This document shows, in pieces, positions 1 through 11,541 of a stretch of 64,000 nucleotides of DNA; positions within the stretch are counted from its first letter, which is position 1; every line of letters begins with the position of its first letter. Origin of the DNA: Moringa oleifera (Eukaryota > Streptophyta > Magnoliopsida > Brassicales > Moringaceae); contig JAJFZO010000256.1 of NCBI GenBank assembly GCA_021397835.1, positions 692,001 through 756,000 of the forward strand. The letters run 5' to 3'. The position numbers were made by a program, and so were the translations under genes. The notes below the pieces were generated by a model. It was not told where the DNA came from. It made no database searches and worked only from the letters and a program-made list of their open reading frames with translations.

Positions 1-90
1 GATTCTTACTGTTTGGCATTAACTTTATGTTCTTGGTACTGCTAATAACAATAAGTTATAACATATATATGTATATGTACATATACTCAG

Positions 91-3000
91 GTCGCATTGT
101 GCAGTGCATATGTACGGATTGCTAAAACATGCCCCCCTCACATATGGAAACCAGAATGTCTTTTATGCTTGCTTTATTTTCCAGAACCTTGTTCTCCATT
201 GATTGATTGTTTCCGAGTAGCTCTTTCTATTCTTGGTGCTGATCGTGTTGGAGGGAAGACCGCAAGTAGTAGTAGCATAGCTTCATCAAGAATGGGTGAT
301 AAATCACATGAAAACTTGAGGGTTGGAGAGAAAAGGCATATTTATGATGCAGAAACGTCCAAGGTCAAGCGCCAAAAGATAGATGAAGATACTATGGATT
401 TTTGTGGTAATGGTCCAGGCGGGACCAAGTCTGCTCATATAATTACACATGAAAGGGGAGAATATGCGGATAATATGCATGCAGCAATTCTTTCACTTGT
501 TGAATTTTTAAAGTCTTCTGCCGTCAAGCTTGATTCTTTAAGACCAAAAGCTGAATTAACAGCTCTTAGCATGCTTTGTATGGTCTTCTGCTTATATCCA
601 CAGACCGATTTGTCACTTTGTGTCTTTCATCAGATGTATGCATGGATGCCATGGATATGTGAGCAGGTTCGAATCACTTAGAAATATTTTTATTAATCAA
701 CTCATTTTCCTTCATTGTTAAGAAAAGATTTATGTACTGTAGGCAAAGCAAGGAATTTTGATGACACCTGATATTTCCATCTATTTGAAAGGGATTCACA
801 GCATATTGCTTATGCAAAGTAAGTGTTGGATCTAAACTTCCTGCGGTTTTTTCCAAACCTTGTTTTTTTTTTTTTTTTTTCACGGTGTGATATCTGTTTT
901 TCTAATGATATTGCCTAAATGAAGCAGTTGGCTTCTTTCCATATTGAAGTGAATGCTACTTTCTGGTCAATTGACTGACTATAAAAGCTTCATTCAGCTC
1001 ATGTTATGCAGGTTTCTATGTGACAAATAACCACATAGCTTCTTGAGATCTTTCATTCTTGTCAAAATGGTCCTTTTTTTTACAATGACATTCCTTCTTA
1101 TGGGTTTTCTACTTACCTCCTAATCTGCTGATCTATTTTTACTTATTTTCTTGACTTTATAAACTTTTACATTGATATTCCTTCTGTTAGTTCCCTTAAA
1201 GCATGAAAATTATCTAAAATATTTAACAAATCCAGGCATGTGGGGTTGTGAAGAGGAGATAGTTAACTTGCTTTTGTATTGATTATTTAATTTTGTCCTT
1301 AAATTAAATTTATATTCTTTCGTTTGATAGTTTTGTGGTTGAGTCTACTCTATTGGCTGCTATTTCACGTTCAGTGACTTGTTGCAACCATATATGCTTG
1401 ATTAGGCTGCTTCATGGAGAATAAGATTTTTCTAAATGAAAGCAATGATGTCAGTCTTTTGCATGTGTTGCTAAAGCTGCCTTGGACCCACTCTGTTGTT
1501 GTTCCCGAGCCTCATTCTCTATGGAAAACAAAATGTGTCTCTGTTCAAGTTTTGTCAAAGATTGGTCCAAGCTTAAGAACTGAAAGTGATTTTGAAGTCT
1601 TAGATTTGGCTCTTCACGATGAATCTGAAGAAGTAAGAAGTGAAGCTGTCATTACCATGCCAGTAATTGTCTTGTGGTCTGGTTGTGGTGCACTGTCGCA
1701 TATGTTCCGGAGGATAGAGTAAGTGAGCTGTCATTCATCTATTTCTATTTAAAGAAATATTTCTGATGTTTTATAATTCTTTCTTACGCTATAATGGCTA
1801 CTGACTTACCTTGGACATGAGCTTTGGTTGTGATATTAAAAAGAGGATGCTTGCTCAGAGCATCATGGTGTTTAGAGTTATTTGATTATGTGAAATTGAT
1901 GCTATAAGTTAAGAAGACCATCCTTGTTTGGAGTCCATGCATCATAGTGAATATAGGAGGGAACAAGGTCATTAGTTTGTTAACTAAGACTTCAACTGTT
2001 TCCTCATTTCAGACTTGCACCTGCTCACACTAGATAAATGGTGCTTAAACCTCTCAGATTGAGCTACACTATTTATGCATTCTTTTTTTCATTTTTTCGT
2101 TGGGTTTGCGGTGGTTGATGGTGGAATTGTTGCAGTGATCAAATACATATTTGCTAGATCTAGAATTCTACCAGTTTTGTGAGTATTAAAAGAATCACTT
2201 AAGCAATTGTCCTAAGATTAATGTCTTAATATGAGGTCTTCAAGTTAATTCTTGTTTCTGTTTTTGCTCTCACTATTTGCAGGTTTTTGGGGAAAGATAG
2301 GCATGATGAAAATGTTAAGAAAATCATCCCATATTCCCTTGGTTTTTTGTCATGTCTTTATGGATCTGCTTACAACAACAATGTTCAAGATAAGAGCACT
2401 TGCAAATTATTTTTAAACCTTGAAAATGAGAAACACAGTGAGACACTGAATTATGTGATGCAAGGATTCTGTTGTTCTAAGTGTGACAGAAGTGTGAAAC
2501 ATAATCATGATGAACATTCAAAAATCATACAGCCACCTGATATGCAGAGCATGGATGTTGGTCTTGATTGTGATTTGATTGATCTTCTACCTCTATATTT
2601 TAATCTTCTCTTTGACGAGTCTTCAGAGCAGGTTCAACTGGCCTGTGTGGCAGTTATTCGTAGGATTCTTGTACATGGGACTCCACAAAATCTGCAAAAA
2701 ACACGATCTGAATGGATAAAATGTGTTGAATTTCTGCTGCTTAACAGAAGTAAGGTTATAAGAGAAGCATTCTGTACTCAGATTACTTCCTTCCTTGAAT
2801 ATCCTATTTTCAGCTGTTTGTTTGCGGATGGGAATGCTTCAGATAAAAACGAACAAAAGTTTTTGGATATTATCAGACATGCCTTTTCAGCAGCTGAAGA
2901 TATTCATGTTTTTGAAACCCTTCTAGAATCTGCAGCAGAAGTTATGATGGCTGTTGATGTCAGCAGCCAGCTTTTCTTTTTTTTGCTTATCTTGTTAGTT

Positions 3001-6000
3001 GATCAGCTTGATAATCCACACATGACTGTGAGAATAAATGCATCAAGGTTAATAAACAAGTCTTGTTACTTCCATGTTAAAGGAGGATTTTCATTGTTAC
3101 TTTCAAAAGTTGTTCACATTCGCAATGGACTGTTTGATTATATCTCAATGAGGCTCTCGACCCGTCCGGATATGGCAAGAGAGTTTGCAGAGGCTGTTTT
3201 TGGTGTTGAAACTGAAGAGTTTGTCAGGAAAATGGTTCCTGTTGTCCTTCCCAAGCTCTTGGTTTCTCAGCAGGATAATGATCAAGCAGTTGATACCTTG
3301 TATGAAGTAGCCAAGTATTTGAAGACTGATATGGTACCTCTGATAGTAAATTGGCTGCCAAAAGTGCTCGCTTTTGCTCTGCATCAAGCAGATGAGAGGG
3401 ACTTACTCTCTGCTTTGCAATTTTACAATGCACAAACTGGATCTGACAACCAAGAAATTTTTGCAGCTGCATTGCCTGCACTTTTAGATGAACTTGTTTG
3501 CTTTGTTGATGTTGGTGATTTAAGTGAGATAAACAGAAGGTATGTAGTTCCAGACCATCTGTTCAACAAATGAAATTTGGAAATAGAAAAAGTGGTGGAG
3601 ATGATCCATTTCTCTTTGGCCTGAGTACTTTTCTCTGCAACTAGAAGTTAAAACAACTGAAATTGATTTCGCCGTGCATGTAATGAACTTGAATTAGCTT
3701 GTTTTGGACTGTGAATGTGTGCATGTGCATATACTTGAGTTGTCTATCCTTTTTCATTTTTTTCATTTTTAGTTTTTGAGCTTTCTGCAAATTTTTTAGT
3801 TCCATGGAACGTCCTTTGGCTATTGGGTTAAGGAATGAGTACCTTATATTCTTATGGTATTGCTTAGTGCCCAAGGATTATGACTAGTTATTCTGCCTGA
3901 CATTCTTCATTTGGTTTCGAGTTCCAATACAGATTAGAGAGAGTACCCCATGTGATAAGGAAAATTGCCAGGGTTCTAACAGATGCTGAAGATCTTCCTG
4001 GCTTTTTGAGGAATCACTTTGTTGGCCTTCTCAACAGTATAGATAGAAAGATGCTTCACTCAGAGGATTTTTCACTTCAGAAACAAGCTTTGAAACGTAT
4101 TGAGATGCTCATTGAAATGATGGGTCCCTATTTAAGTACTTATGTGCCCAAATTGATGGTTCTTCTGATGCATGCTATTGAGAAAGACTCACTTCAACGT
4201 GATGGGCTCTCTGTCTTGCAATTTTTTGTTGAGAGGTTGGCAAAAGTGTCACCATGTAGCATGAAACATGTAATTTCTCAAGTTTTTGCTGCTCTTATAC
4301 CCTTCTTGGAAAAAGAGAAAGAAAGTCCATCAATGGATTTGAATGAAGTGGTGAAAATACTAGAAGAACTTGTATTAAAGAACAAGGTCATACTGAAGCA
4401 GCATATATGCGAGTTTCCTCTCTTGCCCAGTTTTCCGGCTTTAGCAGAAGTGAACAATGCTATACAACAAGCCCGTGGTTCAATGATCTTGAAGGACCAG
4501 TTGCGAGATATTGTGGATGGTTTGAGTCATGAGAACTTGAATGTTAGATACATGGTGGTTTGTGAATTGAGCAAATTGCTAAATCTGAGAAGGGAAGATG
4601 TTACGGCTCTGATTACTGGCGACATTGGCCCAGAGATGGACATACTGAGCACTTTAATCACATCTTTACTACGGGGATGTGCAGAAGAATCAAGAACTGC
4701 AGTGGGTCAGCGGCTAAAGATGGTCTGTGCTGATTGCCTTGGGGCACTGGGTGCAGTTGACCCTGCCAAAGTGAGGGGTATAACATGCCATCGCTTTAAA
4801 ATACAATGCTCGGATGATGATCTTATTTTTGAGTTGATCCACAAGCACCTGGCTAGGGCTTTTAGAGCTGCACCTGATACAATAGTTCAAGACTCAGGTG
4901 CATTGGCCATACAGGAGCTTCTAAAGATTGCAGGTTGCGAGGCATCACTTGATGAGAATGTTGCTTCTTATATGTCACAGACAATGAAGAGTAAAGAGCC
5001 CCTATACGTCACAGCATGTAGGAACAAAAATACAGTTACTAGCAGTGAGAGGAATAGAAGGGGTCAGAGATTGTGGGATCGGTTCTCTAATTACGTTAAA
5101 GAGATAATAACACCATGTTTAACCTCTAGATTTCAGCTTCCAAATGTGGCTGATTCTGCATCAGCAGGACCAATATATCGGCCTACTATGTCATTCAGGA
5201 GATGGATATTCTATTGGATCAAAAAGCTGACTGCACATGCAACTGGATCTCGTGCAAGTATCTTTGTTGCTTGTCGAGGCATAGTACGTCATGATATGCA
5301 AACTGCTACTTATCTGTTGCCATATTTAGTTCTCAATGTAGTCTGTCATGGCACTGAGGAGGCTCGCTACAGCATCACAGAAGAAATCCTGTCTGTTCTT
5401 GATGCTGCAGCATCAGAAAGCAGTGGGGCTGCAGTTCATGGAATCAGTGGCGGGCAAAGTGAAGTTTGTGTTCAAGCTGTGTTTACACTTCTTGATAATC
5501 TTGGGCAATGGGTGGATGATGTTCAACAAGACATAGCTCTCTCACAATCTTTGCAATCATCAAGTTCAAGGCAACAGGCATCCAAGTCAAAGGAACAACC
5601 AACTTCATTGACAGATCAGGGTCAACTGCTTGTACAATGCAAACATGTTTCAGAGCTTTTAAATGCAATTCCGAAGGTGACCCTTGCTAGGGCTTCCTTT
5701 AGATGTCAGGCTTATGCTAGATCTTTAATGTACTTCGAGTCTCATGTGTATGAAAAGTCGGGTTCCTTCAACCCTGCAGCTGAGAGGAGTGGCATATTTG
5801 AGGATGAAGATGTTTCATATCTTATGGAAATATACAGCTGTTTGGATGAGCCCGATGGTCTATCTGGCTTAGCATGTTTACGTAAATCATCAAGTTTACA
5901 AGATCAACTTTTAATAAACAAAAAGGCAGGAAACTGGGCAGAAGTTTTAACCTCATGCGAACAGGCCTTGCAGATGGAGCCTACTTCTGTTCAGCGGCAT

Positions 6001-9000
6001 TCAGATGTCCTTAACTGTTTGCTAAACATGTGTCATCTTCAGGCAATGGTTACTCATGTTGATGGTTTGATTTCAAGGGTACCTCAATACAAGAAAACAT
6101 GGTGCATGCAAGGTGTGCAGGCAGCATGGAGGCTTGGTAGGTGGGATTTGATGCATGAGTATCTCAATGGTGCTGATGAAGAAGGTTTACTTTGTAGCAG
6201 CTCTGAGAGCAATGCTTCTTTTGACATGGATGTCGCAAAGATCCTGCAGGCAATGATGAAGAAGGACCAGTTCTCAGTAGCAGAAACAATTGCACTATCC
6301 AAACAAGCTCTTATTGCTCCTCTGGCTGCTGCAGGTATGGATTCCTACATGCGGGCTTACCCTTTTATTGTTAAACTTCACTTGCTCCGGGAGCTAGAGG
6401 ACTTCCATGCACTTCTTCTTGATGATTCATTCTTGGAGAAATCATTTCATCTAAGTGATCAAAGGTTCTCAAAAGTTGTGGAGAACTGGGAAAATCGGCT
6501 TAGATTTACACAACCATCACTATGGGCAAGGGAGCCACTTTTGGCCTTCCGGAGACTGGTATTTGGTGCCAGTGGTCTTGGTGCCCAAGTTGGAAACTGC
6601 TGGCTTCAGTATGCGAAACTCTGTCGCTTGGCTGGTCATTATGAGACTGCAAACCGAGCAATTTTAGAAGCACAGGCTTCTGGTGCCTCTAATGTTCACA
6701 TGGAAAAGGCTAAGCTTTTTTGGAGTACTAGGCGATCTGATGGTGCCATTGCAGAGCTGCAACAGTCTCTCCTGAATATGCCTGTGGAAGTTGTTGGCTC
6801 CGCTGCAATATCATCAATTACTAGCCTTTCCCTCGTTCCACTGAACCCGCCACCTTTACTGTCTGATAGTCAAGCTTTGAATGAGAGTAGAGATATTGCA
6901 AAGACCCTCCTCCTGTATTCTAGATGGATCCATTACACTGGCCAGAAGCAGAAAGAAGATGTAATAAATCTTTATTCTAGGGTTAGGGAACTGCAGCCCA
7001 AGTGGGAGAAAGGATATTTCTATATGGCCAAGTATTGTGATGAAGTGCTTGTTGATGCAAGAAAACGACAAGAGGATAATTCTGATGTGTGTCCAAGGGT
7101 AATGCTATCTGCTTCCACTGTCATTGCTTCTTCAAATGGAAGCACTGAGAAGCCTTGGTGGTCTTACTTACCTGATGTACTGTTATACTACGCAAAGGGG
7201 CTTCATAGGGGTCACAAGAATCTCTTTCAAGCACTTCCAAGGTTGTTAACTCTGTGGTTTGAATTTGGGAGCATTTATCAAAGAAGTGGTTCATCATCCC
7301 AAAAAGAGTTGAAAAATGTTCAGGGCAAGGTGGTTACTAAAATTTAAAACTCTATTATGCTTCCAACCATGATTGTTATCTCGTATTCATATTGTCTTAT
7401 TTTAGCAGGTAATGAGTATAATGCGTGGCTGCTTGAAGGATTTGCCAACATACCAGTGGTTAACAGTATTGCCCCAGTTAGTTTCTAGAATTTGCCACCA
7501 AAATGAAGAAATTGTTCGATTGGTCAAACACATTATCACCTCTGTTCTCCGTCAATATCCGCAGCAAGCACTGTGGATCATGGCAGCAGTGTCAAAATCC
7601 ACCATTCCTGCAAGGCGGGAGGCAGCTGCAGAAATCATACAAGCTGCACGAAAAGGGTTCAGCCAGGGAAATAGTGGCAACAATTTGTTTGTTCAATTTG
7701 CCAGTCTGATTGATCATCTTATCAAGTTGTGCTTCCACGGAGGCTCACCAAAATCTAGGATAATTAATATATCAACCGAATTCAGTGCTTTAAAAAGGAT
7801 GATGCCTCTTGGAATTATCATGCCAATACAACAATCTCTTACTGTTAGTCTACCAACATATGATGTGAATCTCACTGAAACACTCCCATCTGATATATTT
7901 GCTGGGTCAGATCTACCTATGATATCTGGAATAGCTGATGAGGCTGAGATTCTTTCATCTCTTCAACGACCTAAGAAGGTATGTTGATTGATTTTGGGGA
8001 AAAAAAAAAAACATAGTATATAATTTCCATGCATCTTTTTTTCTCTATTCATTTAGATTCTTCAATTTTTGAATTATAATGTAAACTGGTTAAATTCCCA
8101 TGCTATCCATTGTCAGCACGTTACATGAGCTGGTATAGAATAGTCAATCTTTCCTTTGTGTCAATGTTGGTTTGAATTTAATGACCTTATTATATAAGGC
8201 AATATAAAGTCCCTAATCTGGGCCAAAAATCATGTTTCTGTTGATTTGTGGCCTTAATCTATTTGAAATGTATCATTTCACACCTCATCTATCATAACCA
8301 TCATTCAGCATTTTCTTTGAGTATACTATTTGACTTGAGGCTGCGGCCTCTTAGTAAGCTGGCAAAATTCGCCTCCAGATAGTGAATTATACAGCATTTT
8401 GTACCAACTTTCTATGTACTTGCAGATTGTTCTATTGGGTAGTGATGGTGTTGAACATCCATTCCTCTGCAAACCTAAGGATGACCTTCGGAAGGATGCC
8501 CGCATGATGGAGTTCACTGCAATGATAAACCACTTACTATCTAAATACCCTGAAAGCCGAAGGCGAAAGCTCTACATGCGTACATTTGCAGTGATTCCTT
8601 TAACTGAGGACTGTGGTATGGTGGAATGGGTGCCCCACACGCGAGGACTCAGGCATATTCTACAAGATATATATATTGCCTGTGGAAAATTTGATAGGCA
8701 GAAGACAAATCCTCAGATTAAAAGGATTTATGATCAATGTCAGAGTAAAATACCAGAAGATGAAATGCTGAAGACCAAGATCCTTCCTATGTTCCCTCCG
8801 GTTTTCCATAAATGGTTCTTGACTACTTTTTCTGAGCCAGCTGCTTGGTTTAGGGCACGTGTTGCTTATGCTCACACCACTGCTGTTTGGTCAATGGTTG
8901 GGCACATTGTAGGTTTGGGTGACCGACATGGTGAAAACATTCTCTTTGATTCCACCACAGGTGACTGTGTTCATGTTGATTTCAGTTGCTTATTTGATAA

Positions 9001-9723
9001 AGGATTACAGTTGGAGAAGCCTGAGTTGGTGCCTTTCAGGCTAACCCAGGTAAGAAAATCACCTAGATGCATCACTCTTTTCGTATTGCATGAGTTGGTA
9101 CATCATGACATATTCATGACAAAAATTGGGAAAAAAAAAGTTTTAATCAATAATATGCAGAAATACCTGGTGCACACATGCCGACTTTCTCATAACCCCT
9201 ATCTCATGAAATGTGCAGAACATGATTGATGGGTTAGGCATCACTGGATATGAGGGCATCTTCTTGAGGGTTTGTGAAATCACGCTCTCAGTCTTGAGGA
9301 CAAACAGAGAGACTTTGATGAGTGTGCTTGAAACTTTCATTCATGATCCTCTTGTGGAGTGGACAAAATCTCACAAATCTAGCGGGATAGAAGTTCAGAA
9401 CCCACATGCACAGGTTTGGATAATCGAAACCATCTTTGGTTCTTGTAATATTTCTTTTTCATTCATTTTTTAGCTTCTTCTTTACAATTCTTTTTTAGCT
9501 TCCATGAAGAAAGTTCCTTACTTTATTCAGTAAAAATTTCTTCTGAAAACTGCAGCGAGCCATAAGTAATATCGAAGCAAGGTTGCAAGGAGTGGTTGTT
9601 GGTGTTGGGGCAGCACCATCTTTGCCTCTAGCTGTAGAAGGTCAGGCTCGTCGGTTGATAGCAGAGGCAGTATCACATAAGAATCTGGGAAAGATGTATA
9701 TATGGTGGATGCCATGGTTTTAA
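91..9723 (+). CDS. ATR: Serine/threonine-protein kinase ATR, 3' nine exons (5' truncated by window edge)
   Basis: This is a PIKK-family checkpoint kinase of the nucleus that senses replication stress through RPA-coated single-stranded DNA with its partner ATRIP. Readable exons are 91-666, 743-818 (a 76-bp exon), 1406-1718, 2283-3539, 3933-7329, 7409-7978, 8426-9049, 9219-9413 and 9556-9723. All phases join cleanly, giving about 2391 residues. Full ATR proteins are about 2700 residues, so roughly the first 300 lie upstream of the window. The N-terminal half is helical HEAT-type sequence and the FAT region lies at about 5650-7330. The kinase domain carries FLCKPKDDLRKD, the catalytic loop GLGDRHGENILFD and the metal-binding segment HVDFSCLFDKG. 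The FATC tail ends YIWWMPWF at the stop. No disabling change is seen. It converges on the PPR-SMR gene, with 149 bp between the stop codons. Identification as ATR rather than ATM or TOR rests on the kinase-loop wording and the FATC tail. Confidence 0.95.
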
Positions 9724-9872
9724 AAGTTGTTGTATGATGGAAGTTTTAACTGTATAGTTAGGCTACCAGGACATCAGCAACAATGTTGCCTGCTCAGTCT
9801 GCTTACCTTAGGCAGTATCAAATTACATTTCCATAAATCTTTCTATGATTTGTAATTTCAGAGCAGGCTTCA
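9724..9872. other. Short convergent 3' intergenic region between ATR and the PPR-SMR gene
   Basis: Only 149 bp separate the two stop codons of these tail-to-tail genes. Plant 3' UTRs are usually longer than 75 bp, so the two transcripts probably overlap in antisense. No clear poly(A) signal for either strand stands out. Confidence 0.6.
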
Positions 9873-11397
9873 TTAGCGAAGCCAGTTCTTCATAACTTTC
9901 CCTTTGGCAACAAAACAACCTATGTTCTTCCTGTCAATTCTCATGGGACTACCTGTTTGAACCATCATTTCCTTGACCAGATCCTTCACTGGTGATTCCC
10001 CTCTAACACTGCTATGCTTTCCTGACCCACAAACCACCACAATCTCTGCTGGAATCACACATGTATCATCCCTGAACCTGGCTCGGATCTCCTCTATCCA
10101 TTGCAGCAATGTCAAATAAGCTGCACTAAGGTGCATTCCATGCAAGTCCAACTTTGCTTCTGAAGTATTCCAGTCCAGTGCATCATCCAACACTGACGTT
10201 TCAATCAACTCTTTAACCAACAATGCCTCATGGGTATTCAAAATCTTGATCAACTCTACAATTGAAAGTGGAAAACTTCCTGAATCCTTTAGCATTGACA
10301 TGATCATAGGACAAGAATTCAAGACTGAATTGTAAGTCCTTATTGAGAATGGAATGTTCGATTCTTTCATCTTTTGAAGCCATGAGGCCATTTCTGGAAG
10401 TGCATTATGAGCTCCATAAGATGAAAGAACCATATTGGAACAAATTGTATCAACCTTGAATCCTTCACTCTCCATTTTTTGCAGAATTCTTTGCATATCC
10501 TGGAACAAACCCAATTTTCCGTACTCATATAAAACTGTCCTGAGCTCAAACACCGATGGCTTCAGTCCTCTCATTCTCATCTCTTCAATGAGATCCTCGG
10601 CTTCATGAGGTTGCCCCATTTCACATAACCCACTAACCATCGACTTACAAGCTAGGCGTTTAATGTAAACAGATGAACTGTGGACAAGCTCACTCAAGTA
10701 AGAGTAAGACTGATCAAATCCTTGCTTGGAGCCATGTTTGGAGTTAGATTCAATCAAATTGCAGTAAAAAAGCACAAGATCCCGCTCTCGTGACTTCAAT
10801 TTTGAAACAGCTTCAGAAATCAGAGTTGCTGATTCGTTGTAGAGTTCTTGTTTATTGAGCAAAGCAATCAGATAAGCCACTAGCTTCGAGTTCCAATCAA
10901 ACCATGATGTTTCAGTCATCTTTGAGTAAAGCTGCCAAGGTATATATGCAAATTCAGAAAACCAGTTCTTTGGTTCACAGATAAACCATTTTCTCAGCAA
11001 AGAAAGGAAGATTAAGATATATACTTACCGGTAGGGCAAGAGAGGAGAGGTAGGGGTGAGAATTGTGAGGAGAGAGGAGATAAGAGAGAGCATTGAGAGC
11101 CACTGATTTGGGGGATGCTGCCACGAATTTCCTAATCAAGCGGCCGGCGGCCTTGGGGTCTCCAACCGCAGCATTGGTCGCGAGAGAAGAAAGAAAGCGA
11201 TGGCCTTGCTTTGTTAGCACCACGCGTCCACTCTCGCATCGGACTTGAAATTTGATTTGTGGTGGTGATGACAGTGGCTGGTGAATCTGGCTCCATGGAA
11301 GTGCAGTGAAAACAGGCAAGCTGCCACCGCCTATCATGGAGAGAGTGTTTGGCAACAAAGTGGTGGCTGCTTTTACTAAGCGAGCCCATGAGCCCAT
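9873..11397 (-). CDS. Pentatricopeptide repeat protein with C-terminal SMR domain (At2g17033-like)
   Basis: Two exons, 11397-11029 and 10931-9873, encode about 475 residues. The first in-frame ATG is at 11397; the open frame extends slightly upstream without an ATG. The intron (about 97 bp) runs from a GTAAGT donor to a CAG acceptor, both in phase 0. The N-terminus looks like an organelle transit peptide, being basic and rich in Ser, Ala and Leu. The middle holds PPR-like helical pairs with weak consensus, for example the stretch around GLKPSVFELRTVLYEYGKLG. The C-terminal 100 residues form an SMR-type domain, with LDLHGMHLSAA matching the LDxH motif and VVCGSGKHS matching the typical GxGxHS loop. 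PPR-SMR proteins act in chloroplasts or mitochondria on RNA or in gene expression; the target here is unknown. It is transcribed divergently from the MEF9-like gene. Confidence 0.85.
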
Positions 11398-11541
11398 TAC
11401 GAGCTCTCTCTCTCTCTCTTTTGGTCCCACAAGCTATGTCGAATATTTTCCCACCAAAGTTCAAAATCCTCTTGGTCTTCTTCCTTTTCTTCACATTCCT
11501 ATGCCGATCAGGATATCAGACTGTTACTAACAAGGAAGAGT
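11398..11541. promoter_or_regulatory. Compact divergent promoter between two PPR genes
   Basis: Only 144 bp separate the ATG of the PPR-SMR gene (minus strand) from the ATG of the MEF9-like gene (plus strand). The interval includes a CT/GA dinucleotide stretch at about 11403-11419. Both 5' UTRs and any core promoter must fit here, or one must start inside the other gene. No TATA box was confidently identified. Calling it bidirectional is an inference from spacing. Confidence 0.55.
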
